This document shows, piece by piece, positions 21,263-32,584 of a stretch of 64,000 bases of DNA. The notes under the pieces were generated by a model that worked only from the letters and a program-made list of their open reading frames with translations, made no database searches and was not told where the DNA came from. The translations under genes were made by a program, and so were the position numbers. Origin of the DNA: Piscinibacter defluvii (GTDB lineage Bacteria; Pseudomonadota; Gammaproteobacteria; Burkholderiales; Burkholderiaceae_C); contig NZ_RCHJ01000022.1 of assembly GCF_004011805.1 (NCBI RefSeq), positions 52,799 through 116,798 of the forward strand. The letters run 5' to 3'. Each line of letters starts with the position of its first letter. The stretch's first letter is position 1.

Positions 21263-23989
21263 TTGAAACGTAACTCGACCTTCTCGGGGCGCTTTGCCCT
21301 GACCGGCGTGGCGGCCGCCGCGCTGTGGCTGGCCGCATCGAATGCGTACGCGCTGGGTCTGGGCAGGCTCTCCGTGCAGTCGGCCCTGGGTGAATCGCTG
21401 CGCGCCGAGATCGACGTCACCAGCCTGACGCCGGAAGAGGCGGCCGGGCTGGTAGTCAAGGTGGCGCCGCCCGAGTCGTACCGCGCCGCCGGCGTGGACT
21501 ACAACCCGGTCCTGCCGGGCACCGCGGTATCGCTGCAGCGCCGTGCCGACGGGCGGCCCTACCTGCGCCTGTCCAGCGACCGCGCCGTGCAGGAACCCTT
21601 CGTCGACGTGATCCTCGAGATCTCGTGGTCCTCGGGCCGCCTGGTGCGCGAGTACACGATGCTGTTCGACCCACCGGTGGTGGCCAAGGCACCGCCGGCG
21701 CCTGCCCCGGCGGCCGCGCCGAGCATTGCGGCCGCCGCGCCGGCCGCAGAGCCGGCGGCGCGCCCCGCACGCCCAGCCCCGGAACCGCGTCCGGCGCGCG
21801 AGCCGCGTGCGGCAGCCGCGCCGGCCACCGCCGCGGCACCGGCCATGCCCACCACGCCGAGTGCGCCAGGCGCCGACGAATACAAGGTCAAGGCCGGCGA
21901 CACGCTGTCGCGCGTGGCGGCCAAGACGCAGCGCCCGGGCGTCTCGCTCGACCAGATGCTGGTGTCGCTGTTCCGGGCCAATCCGGACGCGTTCGTCGGC
22001 GAGAACATGAACCGGCTCAAGGCCGGTTCGGTGCTGTCCGTGCCGAGCGCGGACGAGGCCAAGTCGGTGGCCGCCGGCGAAGCGCGCCAGGTCATCCAGG
22101 CCCAGAGCGCCGACTTCAACGCCTACCGGCAGAAGCTGGCCGGCGCGGTGCCGACCACACGTTCCGACGGGCCGGCACAGAAGGCCACCGGCACGGTCCA
22201 GACCGAGGTGCAGGACCGCAAGCAGGCCGCCGCCCCGTCGCCCGACAAGCTCAAGCTGACCAAGCCGGGTGGCAGCACCACGGCCGAGGACCAGATCGCC
22301 AAGAGCGCCGAGCGGAAGGACACCTCGACGCGCGTTGCGGAGCTGTCCAAGAACGTCGAGGAACTGAAGAAGCTCGGCCAGCAGGCGGCGGCCGAGACCG
22401 GCAAGCCGGGCGCAGCCGCGCCGGCACCTGCGCCGACCACTCCGGCGGTCACCAAGCCGCCGCTGCCGACGCCCCCGGTGGCCGCGACGCCACCGGCACC
22501 CCCGCCGCCTCCGCCGCCCCCGCCTCCTCCCCCGCCGCCGCCGCCGCCACCACCGGCTCCGGCGCCCGCACCGGCGGCGGCGCCGACCCCGCCGCCCACG
22601 ACCGTGGCGGCCGCGCCTGCTTCGGCGCCCGTTGCCGCGGAACAGGCGGCCGCGTCGCAACCGGCCCCGATGGTTGCGGCCGCGTCGGCCCCGCAGGCGG
22701 CCCCCGCGCCTGCTGCGCGCCCGCCGGCCGCGCCGGCGACGGCCAAGGAGGAGCCGGGGCTGCTCGGCTCGCTGCTCGACGACAACCCGCTGGCGCTGGC
22801 GCTCGGCGGTGGCCTGATCGCGCTGCTGGCCGGCTTCGGCATCTACCGCTTCACCAAGCGCAACAAGAAGGACAGCGGCGAGACCTCGTTCCTCGAGAGC
22901 CGCCTGCAGCCGGATTCGTTCTTCGGCGCGAGCGGCGGCCAGCGCATCGACACGCGTGATGCCGGCGGCACCTCGTCGTCGATGAGCTACTCGCTGAGCC
23001 AGCTCGACGCGATCGGTGACGTCGATCCGGTGGCCGAGGCCGACGTCTACCTCGCCTACGGTCGCGACCTGCAGGCCGAGGAGATCCTGAAGGAGGCGAT
23101 GCGCAGCAACCCCGAGCGCATGGCCATCCGTACCAAGCTGCTCGAGGTGTACGCCAAGCGGCGCGACACCAAGGGCTTCGAACTGCTGGCCACGCAGCTG
23201 TACTCGCTGACGCAGGGTCAGGGCGAGGACTGGGCCAAGGCGCAGGAACTCGGCGCCCAGATCGACCCGGACAACCCGCTCTACAAGCCCGGCGGCGCGC
23301 CGGCCGGCGGCGTGGCGGCGGGTGGCCAGATGGTCGAGCCGCTGGGCGCGAGCACGATGCCGCAATCGGTGCTGCCGTCGCCCTCGCAGTACAACCCGAC
23401 CACGGTGACGCAGCCGACCGTCGATCCGTCCAATGTCGACCTCGACCTCGACTTCGCCGGCCCGGACGAGGCCTCCATCCCCACCGCGCCGGCCTCGCTG
23501 CAGACGACGCAGACGATCACCCAGACCGTTCCGCAGACGATCCCGCAGGCCCCGCCGGCGGCGGCCCCGCAGGCGGCGCCGGCCCTGGACAACACGCTCG
23601 ACTTCGATACCTCGGCGGCCGACCTGATGCTGCCCGACCTCGGCGCATCGCCGAGCCCGGCGGCGGCTCCGGCGGCGGCCCCGGCCTCGGTGGAATTTGA
23701 CCTCGCCGGCATCTCGCTCGATCTCGATCTGCCGGGCGCGGAACCGGCCGGCAGCGGCAGCAGCAGCGGCCCGCGCACCGTGCCGTCGGCCTTCGGCGAC
23801 GACGTCATGTCGGGCTTCGAGGAAGACGACCCGAACGCCGACCCGCTGGCGCGCAAGCTCGAGCTGGCCGAGGAGTTCCGCCAGATCGGCGACATGGAAG
23901 GTGCGCGCGACCTGCTGCAGGAAGTGATCGCCAAGGCCTCTGGCTCGCTGAAGTCCAAGGCCCAGGGCATGCTCGAGCAGCTCGCCTGA
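21263..23989 (+). CDS. fimV: FimV-like polar hub / peptidoglycan-binding protein
   Basis: 908-residue inner-membrane protein that organises the cell pole and type IV pilus assembly in relatives. Order: signal peptide (1-31, ending SNAYALG), FimV N-terminal domain (to about 140), Ala/Pro linker, LysM peptidoglycan-binding module (about 205-262, [14 protein letters not shown]), a long Ala/Pro region with a run of about 20 prolines (about 412-433), one transmembrane helix (about 510-531), then an acidic cytoplasmic tail with TPR-like helices ([22 protein letters not shown]) and the FimV C-terminal domain ([20 protein letters not shown]). TTG start with GGGAG upstream. Confidence 0.92.
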   Translation: MKRNSTFSGRFALTGVAAAALWLAASNAYALGLGRLSVQSALGESLRAEIDVTSLTPEEAAGLVVKVAPPESYRAAGVDYNPVLPGTAVSLQRRADGRPYLRLSSDRAVQEPFVDVILEISWSSGRLVREYTMLFDPPVVAKAPPAPAPAAAPSIAAAAPAAEPAARPARPAPEPRPAREPRAAAAPATAAAPAMPTTPSAPGADEYKVKAGDTLSRVAAKTQRPGVSLDQMLVSLFRANPDAFVGENMNRLKAGSVLSVPSADEAKSVAAGEARQVIQAQSADFNAYRQKLAGAVPTTRSDGPAQKATGTVQTEVQDRKQAAAPSPDKLKLTKPGGSTTAEDQIAKSAERKDTSTRVAELSKNVEELKKLGQQAAAETGKPGAAAPAPAPTTPAVTKPPLPTPPVAATPPAPPPPPPPPPPPPPPPPPPPAPAPAPAAAPTPPPTTVAAAPASAPVAAEQAAASQPAPMVAAASAPQAAPAPAARPPAAPATAKEEPGLLGSLLDDNPLALALGGGLIALLAGFGIYRFTKRNKKDSGETSFLESRLQPDSFFGASGGQRIDTRDAGGTSSSMSYSLSQLDAIGDVDPVAEADVYLAYGRDLQAEEILKEAMRSNPERMAIRTKLLEVYAKRRDTKGFELLATQLYSLTQGQGEDWAKAQELGAQIDPDNPLYKPGGAPAGGVAAGGQMVEPLGASTMPQSVLPSPSQYNPTTVTQPTVDPSNVDLDLDFAGPDEASIPTAPASLQTTQTITQTVPQTIPQAPPAAAPQAAPALDNTLDFDTSAADLMLPDLGASPSPAAAPAAAPASVEFDLAGISLDLDLPGAEPAGSGSSSGPRTVPSAFGDDVMSGFEEDDPNADPLARKLELAEEFRQIGDMEGARDLLQEVIAKASGSLKSKAQGMLEQLA

Positions 23990-23998
23990 GCCCGACCC

Positions 23999-24021
23999 GG
24001 GCGCGCCATCGTGGCGCGCCC
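23999..24021 (+). promoter_or_regulatory. GC-rich hairpin between fimV and truA
   Basis: A 9-bp perfect stem GGGCGCGCC / GGCGCGCCC with loop ATCGT, 10 nt after the fimV stop and 8 nt before the truA ATG. There is no T-tract. It overlaps where the truA ribosome binding site should be, so it may slow translation of truA or act as an mRNA processing/attenuation structure. Confidence 0.4.
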
Positions 24022-24029
24022 CGCGTTGC

Positions 24030-24812
24030 ATGAGGCTGGCGCTCGGCATCGGCTACCGCGGCACGGCCTACCAGGGCTGGCAGAGCCAGCCCGGCGGCCG
24101 CACCGTGCAGGACGCGCTCGAGCGGGCGTTGTCCGAGTTCGCCGCCACGCCGCTGCGCACCATGTGCGCCGGGCGCACCGACGCCGGCGTGCATGCGCTG
24201 AACCAGGTGATCCACCTCGACTGCGAGATCGAGCGCGAGCCGTTCTCGTGGGTACGCGGCACCAACCGCTTCCTGCCCGACGATATCGCGGTGCAATGGT
24301 GCAGGCCGGTCAGCGAGCACTTCCACGCCCGCAACAGCGCACTCGGCCGGCGCTATGCCTATGTGCTGCGCGAGTCGCCGGTGCGCCCGGCGCTCGAGGC
24401 CGGCCTGGCCGGCTGGAGCTTCCGGTCTCTGGACGGTGATCGCATGCGCGAGGCCGCGGCACTGCTGATCGGCGAGCATGATTTCTCGGCCTTTCGCGCT
24501 GCCGAGTGCCAGGCCGCCTCGCCGGTGAAGACGCTGCGCCGCCTCGACATCCACCGGCGCGGCGGTTACTGGCGCTTCGACTTCGACGCCAGCGCCTTCC
24601 TGCACCACATGGTGCGCAACATCATGGGTTGCCTGCTGGCCGTGGGTGCAGGCAACCGCCCGGTGGCCTGGATGGGCGAGGTGCTGGCCGCGCGCGACCG
24701 GCGCATCGCCGCACCGACCTTCTCCCCGGACGGCCTGTACTTCGTCGGCCCGTACTACGATGCCGGCCTCGCGCTGCCCGACGGTTCGGCGGCGCTGGAC
24801 TGGCTGCCGTGA
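24030..24812 (+). CDS. truA: tRNA pseudouridine(38-40) synthase
   Basis: 260 residues; isomerises uridines in the anticodon arm of many tRNAs. The catalytic aspartate is D51 in [13 protein letters not shown]. The N-terminus [17 protein letters not shown] and the [11 protein letters not shown] segment are standard TruA. No good ribosome binding site precedes the ATG; a stable hairpin lies there instead. The stop overlaps the trpF start (GTGA). Confidence 0.95.
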   Translation: MRLALGIGYRGTAYQGWQSQPGGRTVQDALERALSEFAATPLRTMCAGRTDAGVHALNQVIHLDCEIEREPFSWVRGTNRFLPDDIAVQWCRPVSEHFHARNSALGRRYAYVLRESPVRPALEAGLAGWSFRSLDGDRMREAAALLIGEHDFSAFRAAECQAASPVKTLRRLDIHRRGGYWRFDFDASAFLHHMVRNIMGCLLAVGAGNRPVAWMGEVLAARDRRIAAPTFSPDGLYFVGPYYDAGLALPDGSAALDWLP

Positions 24813-25468
24813 CCCTTCCCATCTCCACCCGCACCCGCATCAAGATCTGCGGCCTCACGCGCGAGGCCGATGTCGATGCGGCCGTCGAGGCCGGCGCCGA
24901 TGCCGTCGGCTTCGTGTTCTATGCGAAGAGCCTGCGTGCGGTGACGCCGGGGCGCGCGGCCGAACTGGCGCGGCGGCTGCCCCCGTTCGTCACCCCGGTG
25001 GGGCTGTTCGTCAATGCGGGGGCGGACGCGATCGCTGCCGTCGCCGGCGCCATCCCGACGCTGCTGCTGCAGTTCCACGGCGACGAGTCGCCCGAGGCCT
25101 GCCGCGCCGCCGCCCGACCCTTCCTGCGGGCGGCCCGGATGGCGCCGGGGTTCGATTTGTTAGACTTCGCGGCTCGGTTTCACGACGCCCATGCCTTGCT
25201 GCTCGACGCCTTTGTCGAGGGCTACGGCGGCGGCGGAAAGGTCTTCGATTGGTCCGTCATTCCCGCCAACGTGCCCCGTCCGGTCGTTTTGTCTGGTGGG
25301 TTGCATGCCGGAAATGTGATCGAAGGGATTCTTCGGGTGCGGCCCTGGGCCGTTGACGTGAGCTCCGGCGTGGAAGCGGCCAAGGGCATCAAGGATGCCG
25401 CGCTGATCCGCCGGTTCTGCGAGGCGGTGCGCGAGGCGGATGCCCGCATCGCCGATTCCGAGACCTGA
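24809..25468 (+). CDS. trpF: phosphoribosylanthranilate isomerase
   Basis: 219 residues; Amadori rearrangement in tryptophan synthesis, a (beta/alpha)8 barrel. Key residues: the catalytic Cys in [13 protein letters not shown] and the catalytic Asp near VDVSSGVE at the phosphate-binding end; LQFHGDE is typical. GTG start overlapping the truA stop by 4 nt (GTGA), giving translational coupling. trpB follows 7 nt later. Confidence 0.95.
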   Translation: MTLPISTRTRIKICGLTREADVDAAVEAGADAVGFVFYAKSLRAVTPGRAAELARRLPPFVTPVGLFVNAGADAIAAVAGAIPTLLLQFHGDESPEACRAAARPFLRAARMAPGFDLLDFAARFHDAHALLLDAFVEGYGGGGKVFDWSVIPANVPRPVVLSGGLHAGNVIEGILRVRPWAVDVSSGVEAAKGIKDAALIRRFCEAVREADARIADSET

Positions 25469-25475
25469 GGAACCC

Positions 25476-26723
25476 ATGTCCAGCTACCAGCAGCCCGATG
25501 CACGCGGGCATTTCGGTCCGTACGGCGGCAGCTTCGTCGCCGAGACCCTCGTGCACGCGATCGAGGAACTGAAGCAGGCCTACGAGGCGGCGCGCCAGGA
25601 TCCGGCCTTCATGGCCGAGTTCCGCAGCGAACTGGCCCACTTCGTCGGCCGGCCGAGCCCCGTGTACCACGCGGCGCGCCTGTCGCGCGAACTCGGCGGC
25701 GCGCAGATCTACCTCAAGCGCGAAGACCTCAACCACACCGGCGCGCACAAGGTCAACAACACCATCGGCCAGGCGATGCTCGCGCGCCGCATGGGCAAGC
25801 CGCGCGTGATCGCCGAGACCGGCGCGGGCCAGCACGGCGTGGCCACCGCGACGATCTGCGCGCGCTACGGCCTCGAGTGCGTGGTCTACATGGGCAGCGA
25901 GGACGTCAAGCGCCAGTCGCCCAACGTCTACCGCATGCACCTGCTCGGCGCGAGGGTGGTGCCGGTGGACAGCGGCTCGAAGACGCTCAAGGACGCGCTC
26001 AACGAGGCGCTGCGCGACTGGGTCACCAACGTCGAGAACACCTTCTACATCATCGGCACGGTGGCCGGCCCGCACCCCTACCCGATGATGGTGCGCGACT
26101 TCCAGCGCGTGATCGGCGACGAGTGCCTGGTGCAGATGCCCGAGCTGATCGGCCGCCAGCCCGATGCGGTGATCGCCTGCGTCGGCGGCGGCTCGAATGC
26201 GATGGGCATCTTCTACCCGTACATCGAGCACACCGGCACGCGGCTCATTGGTGTCGAGGCGGCGGGGCAGGGGCTCGAGTCGGGCAAGCACGCCGCCTCG
26301 ATCAGCGCCGGCTCACCCGGCGTGCTGCACGGCAACCGCACCTACCTGCTGCAGGACGCGAACGGCCAGATCACCGAGACGCACTCGATCTCGGCGGGGC
26401 TCGACTACCCCGGCGTCGGCCCCGAGCATGCCTACCTGCACGACATCGGCCGCGCCGAGTACGTCGGCATCACCGACGCGGAGGCGCTCGAGGCCTTCCA
26501 CCGCCTGTGCCGCACCGAGGGCATCATCCCGGCGCTCGAGTCGAGCCACGCGGTGGCCTACGCGATGAAGCTGGCGCCGACGCTTCCGAAGGACAAGCAC
26601 CTGCTGGTCAACCTCAGCGGCCGGGGCGACAAGGACATCGGCACGGTGGCCGACCTGTCCGGCGCAGAGTTCTATTGCCGGCCCTCGTGCCGCGGGCAGT
26701 CGGTCAAGGGGGCGACGCGATGA
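25476..26723 (+). CDS. trpB: tryptophan synthase beta chain
   Basis: 415 residues; PLP enzyme joining indole and serine. The Schiff-base lysine is K92 in HTGAHKVNN; the phosphate loop is [10 protein letters not shown] and the glutamate site ETGAGQHG. Start [18 protein letters not shown] is typical, with GAGG upstream; an in-frame ATG 12 codons earlier lies inside trpF. The last codons overlap trpA by ATGA. Confidence 0.97.
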   Translation: MSSYQQPDARGHFGPYGGSFVAETLVHAIEELKQAYEAARQDPAFMAEFRSELAHFVGRPSPVYHAARLSRELGGAQIYLKREDLNHTGAHKVNNTIGQAMLARRMGKPRVIAETGAGQHGVATATICARYGLECVVYMGSEDVKRQSPNVYRMHLLGARVVPVDSGSKTLKDALNEALRDWVTNVENTFYIIGTVAGPHPYPMMVRDFQRVIGDECLVQMPELIGRQPDAVIACVGGGSNAMGIFYPYIEHTGTRLIGVEAAGQGLESGKHAASISAGSPGVLHGNRTYLLQDANGQITETHSISAGLDYPGVGPEHAYLHDIGRAEYVGITDAEALEAFHRLCRTEGIIPALESSHAVAYAMKLAPTLPKDKHLLVNLSGRGDKDIGTVADLSGAEFYCRPSCRGQSVKGATR

Positions 26724-27517
26724 GCCGCATTGCCGCCACCTTCGCCGCGCTGCAGGCCGCCGGCCGCAAGGCGCTGATCCCCTACGTGACCTGCGGCGAC
26801 CCGTTCGCCGACGCCACCGCCGACATCATGCTGGCGCTGGCCAAGGGCGGGGCCGATGTCATCGAGCTCGGCGTGCCGTTCTCCGACCCGATGGCCGACG
26901 GGCCGGTGATCCAGCGCGCCTCGGAGCGTGCGCTCGCGCGCGGCATCGGGCTGCCGCAGGTGCTGGAGGCAGTGCGTGGCTTCCGCGCCCGCGACGACCG
27001 CACGCCGGTGGTGCTGATGGGCTACGCGAACCCGGTGGAGCGCTACGGCAGCGCGCGTTTCGTCGCCGACGCGAAGGCGGCCGGCGTGGACGGCGTGCTG
27101 ATCGTCGACTACCCGCCCGAGGAGTGCGAGGCCTTCGCCGCGCAGCTGCGCGAGGCCGGGCTGGACCTGATCTTCCTGCTCGCGCCGACCTCCACCGACC
27201 GGCGCATCCGCGAGGTCGCGCGCATTGCCACCGGCTACGTCTACTACGTCTCGCTCAAGGGCGTGACCGGCGCCGGCCACCTCGACACCGCCGCCGTCGC
27301 GCAGATGGTGCCGCGCATCAAGGCGCACGTGAAGCTGCCGGTCGGGGTAGGCTTCGGCATCCGCGATGCCGCCACTGCACGTGCCGTGGCGGAAGTCGCC
27401 GACGCCGTGGTGATCGGCTCGGCGCTGGTGCAGCTGCTCGAGACCCGCGAGCGCGGCAACGTCGCTGCCGCGGCGGCCGACTTCATCGGCGGCATCCGCG
27501 CCGCCCTCGATTCCTGA
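26720..27517 (+). CDS. trpA: tryptophan synthase alpha chain
   Basis: 265 residues; releases indole from indole-glycerol phosphate and passes it to TrpB through a tunnel. Catalytic Glu in [16 protein letters not shown] and Asp in [12 protein letters not shown]; phosphate loop in VGVGFGIRD. Starts by a 4-nt overlap with trpB; accD follows after 13 nt. Confidence 0.97.
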   Translation: MSRIAATFAALQAAGRKALIPYVTCGDPFADATADIMLALAKGGADVIELGVPFSDPMADGPVIQRASERALARGIGLPQVLEAVRGFRARDDRTPVVLMGYANPVERYGSARFVADAKAAGVDGVLIVDYPPEECEAFAAQLREAGLDLIFLLAPTSTDRRIREVARIATGYVYYVSLKGVTGAGHLDTAAVAQMVPRIKAHVKLPVGVGFGIRDAATARAVAEVADAVVIGSALVQLLETRERGNVAAAAADFIGGIRAALDS

Positions 27518-27530
27518 AAGGAGCTCCCGC

Positions 27531-28403
<873 letters not shown>

Positions 28404-28414
28404 GATCTCCCCCG

Positions 28415-29716
28415 ATGTCGGCGCCGACCACGCTGGCCGGCTGGCTGGCCCACTGCGAGAAGATCCACACCAAGGAGATCGACCTGTCGCTCGAGCGCAC
28501 GCAGCGTGTGCGCGAGCGGCTCGGCATCGACTTCGGCGTGCCGGTCATCGTGGTGGCCGGCACCAACGGCAAGGGATCGACCTGCGCGATGCTGGAGTCG
28601 ATCGCGCTGCAGGCCGGCTACCGCGTCGGGCTGTACGCCAAGCCGCACCTGGTGCACTTCGAGGAGCGCTGCCGCATCGACGGCCGCAGCGTCGCGGCGG
28701 AGGACCTGCTGCCGCACTTCGAGGCCGTGGAGCTGGCGCGTGGCGAACTCACGCTGTCGATCTTCGAGTTCACGACGCTGGCCATCGCGCGAGCGCTGTC
28801 GCAGGCCGCGCTCGACCTGGTGATCCTCGAGGTCGGCCTGGGCGGCCGCTTCGACGCCGTCAATGCCTTCGACGGAGATTGCGCGGTGATCACCAGCATC
28901 GCGCTGGACCACATGGAGTTCCTCGGGCCCGACCGCGAATCGATCGGCTTCGAGAAGGCCGGCATCATGCGTGCGGGCCGGCCGGTGGTGGTCAGCGATC
29001 CGGTGCCGCCGAAGAGCGTGCTCGGCGTGGCGGAGACGCTGGGGGCCGATCTCTACCTGCACGGTCGCGACTTCCGCGTATCGGGCGATCGCCAGCAGTG
29101 GAACTGGGCGGGCCGCAGCAAGCGCTACAACGGCCTGGCGTACCCGGCTCTGCGCGGCGCCAACCAGCTGCTCAACGCGGCCGGCGTGCTGGCGGCCTTC
29201 GAGGCGTTGCAGGAGCGCCTGCCGATTCCGGCGCAGGCGGTGCGCAATGGCTTCGCGCTGGTCGAGCTGCCCGGGCGCTTCCAGGTCGTGCCGGGCGCGC
29301 CGACGCTGGTGCTGGACGTGGCCCACAACCCGCATGCCGTGGCCGCGCTGGCCGAGAACCTGGACCAGATGGGCTTCCACCCGCGCACACACGCGGTGTT
29401 CGGTGCGATGCGCGACAAGGACATCCCGGCCATCCTGGCGCGCATGGCGCCGATGGTCGACCACTGGCATTTCACCGACCTGCCGCTGGCGCGTGCCGCC
29501 AGTGCCGCCGAGTTGGCGGCGCGCCATGCCGAGCTGCGCCTCGCGGGGCCCGGCGCGGTGGAGACCGCGACCCATGCCGACCCACGTGCTGCTCTCGAGG
29601 CTGCCCTGTCTCGTGCAGACCCGACTGATAGAATCGTTGTCTTCGGATCGTTCTACACCGTCGGCGGCGTGTTGAAGGACGGCCTGCCCCGCCTCGGGGC
29701 GCGGCACGTCGGCTGA
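28415..29716 (+). CDS. folC: folylpolyglutamate / dihydrofolate synthase
   Basis: 433 residues; adds glutamate to dihydropteroate and folates, Mur-ligase-like. ATP loop GTNGKGST at residues 49-56, the family SLYAKPHLVHFEER-type loop (here GLYAKPHL), Mg-binding EVGLGGRFDAVN, DHMEFLG, and C-terminal domain VLDVAHNPHAV. Located 11 nt after accD, as in many proteobacteria. Confidence 0.95.
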   Translation: MSAPTTLAGWLAHCEKIHTKEIDLSLERTQRVRERLGIDFGVPVIVVAGTNGKGSTCAMLESIALQAGYRVGLYAKPHLVHFEERCRIDGRSVAAEDLLPHFEAVELARGELTLSIFEFTTLAIARALSQAALDLVILEVGLGGRFDAVNAFDGDCAVITSIALDHMEFLGPDRESIGFEKAGIMRAGRPVVVSDPVPPKSVLGVAETLGADLYLHGRDFRVSGDRQQWNWAGRSKRYNGLAYPALRGANQLLNAAGVLAAFEALQERLPIPAQAVRNGFALVELPGRFQVVPGAPTLVLDVAHNPHAVAALAENLDQMGFHPRTHAVFGAMRDKDIPAILARMAPMVDHWHFTDLPLARAASAAELAARHAELRLAGPGAVETATHADPRAALEAALSRADPTDRIVVFGSFYTVGGVLKDGLPRLGARHVG

Positions 29717-29741
29717 GGGCCGCTGCCCCACCCCGCACCGC

Positions 29742-30509
29742 ATGGGTTTCTTGTCCTTCCTGCAGCGCCGTTCCTCGGCCGCCCCGGCCCCATCGTTCGG
29801 CAACGACGAGGACATCGCCGCGGCCCGCACCTGGGCGCGCCGCCGCCTGACCGGTGCCACGCTGCTGGTGCTGCTGGGCGTGATCGGCTTCCCGCTGGTG
29901 TTCGAGACCCAGCCGCGGCCGATCCCGGTCGACATACCGATCGAGATCCCGCGCAAGGACGGCGTGCCGGCCCTGGCCCTGCCGGCGCCGCGCAAGCCGG
30001 CGACGCAGGCCTCGGCGCCCGAGCATGCGCCGCGCGAGCCGGTGATCACCGAATCGGCCGCCGATGCCGGCAAGGAGGTCGTCGCGGCCAGGCCGGCCAG
30101 TGTGCCGGCGCCTGCACCGGCGGCGGCACCGGCCGAGCCGCCGAAGAAGGCCGTGGCCGCGGCCAAGCCCGCCTCGAGCAGCCCCGACGCCGCCCGCGCC
30201 CGTGCCCTGCTCGAAGGCAAGGAGCCGGCACCGGCCACCGCAGTGGCCGCGGCGAAGTCCGACACACCGGCCGAGGCGCCGGGCCGCTTCGTGGTCCAGG
30301 TCGGTGCCTTTGCCGATGCCGGCGCGGCGCGCGAGATGCGCGGCAAGGTCGAGAAGCTCGGTCTGAAGACCTACACGCAGGTCGTCGAAACCTCTTCCGG
30401 CAGCCGCATCCGCGTGCGTGCCGGCCCGTTCGGCTCGCGCGAAGAGGCCGACAAGGCACTCGCCAAGGCCAAGGCGGCCGGGCTGAACGCCGTCGTGCTC
30501 ACGCTGTGA
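29742..30509 (+). CDS. SPOR-domain inner membrane protein (DedD-like)
   Basis: 255 residues. A short cytoplasmic N-terminus (FLSFLQRRSSA), one transmembrane helix (about 38-56, GATLLVLLGVIGFPLVF), a long Ala/Pro/Lys periplasmic linker and a C-terminal SPOR domain (about 182-255, GRFVVQVGAFADAGAAREM ... RVRAGPFGSREEADKAL). SPOR domains bind denuded glycan strands at the division septum. The folC-dedD-cvpA-purF order is conserved in proteobacteria, so this is the positional DedD equivalent. Confidence 0.88.
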   Translation: MGFLSFLQRRSSAAPAPSFGNDEDIAAARTWARRRLTGATLLVLLGVIGFPLVFETQPRPIPVDIPIEIPRKDGVPALALPAPRKPATQASAPEHAPREPVITESAADAGKEVVAARPASVPAPAPAAAPAEPPKKAVAAAKPASSSPDAARARALLEGKEPAPATAVAAAKSDTPAEAPGRFVVQVGAFADAGAAREMRGKVEKLGLKTYTQVVETSSGSRIRVRAGPFGSREEADKALAKAKAAGLNAVVLTL

Positions 30510-30521
30510 ACGCGCTCGCGC

Positions 30522-31028
30522 ATGGACATCGCATCGATCGGCTGGGTCGACTGGGCGCTGCTGGCCGTGCTGCTTGCCTCGGTGATCGTCGGGCTGGTGC
30601 GCGGTTTCGTGTTCGAACTGCTGTCGCTGCTGGGCTGGGTGGCCGCGTGGTTCGCGGCCCAGTGGTTTGCGCCGCCGGTGGCCGCGTGGCTTCCGGTGGG
30701 CACGCCGGGCTCGGCGCTCAACCTCGGCGCGGCCTTTGCGCTGACCTTCATCGCTGCGCTGGTGGTCTGGACGCTCGCGGCCCGGCTGATCCGCCTGGTG
30801 CTGCACGCCACCCCGCTGAGCCTGCCCGACCGGCTGCTCGGCGCGCTGTTCGGCGCGCTGCGCGGTGTGGTGCTGCTGCTCGCGCTGGCGGTGGTCGTCG
30901 GGCTCACGCCGGCGGCGCGATCCGCCGCCTGGCAGCAGTCGCATGGTGCGGCCGCGCTCGTGTCGGCCCTGCGGACCTTGATGCCGCTGCTGCCGGCGCC
31001 ACTTGCACGTCATCTGCCGGCGGCCTGA
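30522..31028 (+). CDS. cvpA: CvpA family membrane protein
   Basis: 168 residues with four hydrophobic helices (about 9-28, 32-50, 68-90, 105-126), the CvpA/colicin V production family. N-terminal WVDWALLAVLLASVIVGLVRGF is characteristic. The molecular function of the family is not settled; it is linked to envelope integrity and purF expression. It starts 12 nt after the SPOR gene and precedes purF by 32 nt. Confidence 0.92.
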   Translation: MDIASIGWVDWALLAVLLASVIVGLVRGFVFELLSLLGWVAAWFAAQWFAPPVAAWLPVGTPGSALNLGAAFALTFIAALVVWTLAARLIRLVLHATPLSLPDRLLGALFGALRGVVLLLALAVVVGLTPAARSAAWQQSHGAAALVSALRTLMPLLPAPLARHLPAA

Positions 31029-31060
31029 GCGGCCCGGCTCCCTGAATCGAGGACCCAGCC

Positions 31061-32584
31061 ATGTGCGGCATCGTCGGCGTCATCTCCCGCTCGCCCGTCA
31101 ACCAGCTGATCTACGACGCGCTGCTGCTGCTGCAGCACCGCGGGCAGGACGCCGCGGGCATCGTCACGATGCTGGGCACCAAGTGCTTCATGCACAAGGC
31201 GCGCGGCATGGTGCGCGACGTGTTCCGCACCCGCAACATGCGCGCGCTGCCGGGCAGCGTCGGCCTCGGCCAGGTGCGCTACCCGACGGCCGGCAACGCG
31301 TACAACGAGGAGGAGGCGCAGCCCTTCTACGTCAACGCGCCGTTCGGCATCGTGCTGGTGCACAACGGCAACCTGACCAACGCGCACGCGCTGAAGCAGG
31401 AGCTGTTCGACATCGACCGGCGCCACATCAACACCGAGAGCGACACCGAGGTGCTGATCAACGTGCTGGCGCACGAGCTCGAGCTGGCCGCGCGCGAACT
31501 GCCGCTCTCGCCCGAGGCGATCTTCAAGGCGGTGAGTGCAGTGCACCGGCGCGTGAAGGGCTCGTACGCGGTGATCTCGCTGATCGCCGGGCACGGGCTG
31601 CTGGCGTTCCGCGACCCGTACGGCATCCGCCCGCTGGTGTTCGGCGAGGGCAGTTCGCCGGAGGGCCGCGAGGTGATGGTGGCCAGCGAGTCGGTCGCGC
31701 TCGAGGGCACCGGCCACACGCTGACGCGGGACGTGGCGCCCGGCGAGGCGATCTTCATCGACCTCGACGGACGCATCCACGCGCGCCAGTGCGCCGAGCG
31801 GCCGCAGCTGAACCCGTGCATGTTCGAGTACGTCTATCTGGCGCGGCCCGATTCGGTGATGGACGGCGTCTCGGTCTACCAGGCGCGCCTGAACATGGGC
31901 GAGACGCTGGCGCAGCGCGTCATCTCGACCATGCCGCCGTCGGAGATCGACGTCGTGATCCCGATCCCCGAATCGAGCCGTCCGTCGGCGATGCAGCTGG
32001 CGCAGAAGATCGGCAAGCCCTACCGCGAGGGCTTCGTGAAGAACCGCTACGTGGGCCGCACCTTCATCATGCCCGGCCAGGGCATGCGCAAGCGCTCGGT
32101 GCGGCAGAAGCTCAACGCGATCGCCAGCGAGTTCAAGGGCCGCAACGTGCTGCTGGTGGACGATTCGATCGTGCGCGGCACCACCAGCAAGGAGATCGTG
32201 CAGATGGCGCGCGACGCCGGCGCGCGCAAGGTCTACATGGCCTCGGCTGCGCCGCCGGTGCGCTTCCCGAACGTCTACGGCATCGACATGCCGACCAAGG
32301 ACGAGCTGATCGCGCACAACCGCAGCACCGAGGAGATCCGCCAGTACATCGGCGCCGACGCGCTGATCTACCAGGACGTGGCGGCGATGAAGAAGGTGGT
32401 CGCCGCGCTGAACCCGAAGCTCGACGGCTTCGAGGCCTCGTGCTTCGACGGCGTCTACATCACCGGCGACATCAGCGCGCAGGACTTCGAGACCATCGCC
32501 GCGCAGCGCGCGACGCAGGGCGACGAGGAGGAGGGCGCACAGCGCTCGCGCCTGGCGCTGCAGGGCGCGACGGAGAACCCGTGA
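31061..32584 (+). CDS. purF: amidophosphoribosyltransferase
   Basis: 507 residues; first committed step of purine synthesis. Ntn glutaminase domain begins [10 protein letters not shown], so Cys2 becomes the N-terminal nucleophile, followed by [14 protein letters not shown] and VHNGNLTN. The PRPP-binding motif [13 protein letters not shown] is near residue 364. The stop overlaps the metZ start by one base (TGATG). Confidence 0.97.
   Translation: MCGIVGVISRSPVNQLIYDALLLLQHRGQDAAGIVTMLGTKCFMHKARGMVRDVFRTRNMRALPGSVGLGQVRYPTAGNAYNEEEAQPFYVNAPFGIVLVHNGNLTNAHALKQELFDIDRRHINTESDTEVLINVLAHELELAARELPLSPEAIFKAVSAVHRRVKGSYAVISLIAGHGLLAFRDPYGIRPLVFGEGSSPEGREVMVASESVALEGTGHTLTRDVAPGEAIFIDLDGRIHARQCAERPQLNPCMFEYVYLARPDSVMDGVSVYQARLNMGETLAQRVISTMPPSEIDVVIPIPESSRPSAMQLAQKIGKPYREGFVKNRYVGRTFIMPGQGMRKRSVRQKLNAIASEFKGRNVLLVDDSIVRGTTSKEIVQMARDAGARKVYMASAAPPVRFPNVYGIDMPTKDELIAHNRSTEEIRQYIGADALIYQDVAAMKKVVAALNPKLDGFEASCFDGVYITGDISAQDFETIAAQRATQGDEEEGAQRSRLALQGATENP

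Noticed and set aside
20372..24049. A 1,225-codon minus-strand frame opposite asd/fimV/truA with long Gly/Arg runs
   Set aside because: The runs are the reverse of the FimV Ala/Pro repeats; no start signal or conserved motif.
29628..29638. ATAGAATCGTT in folC, identical to 11465-11475 upstream of sdhC
   Set aside because: An 11-mer without shared flanks; the folC copy is inside the coding region, so a shared promoter element is not supported.
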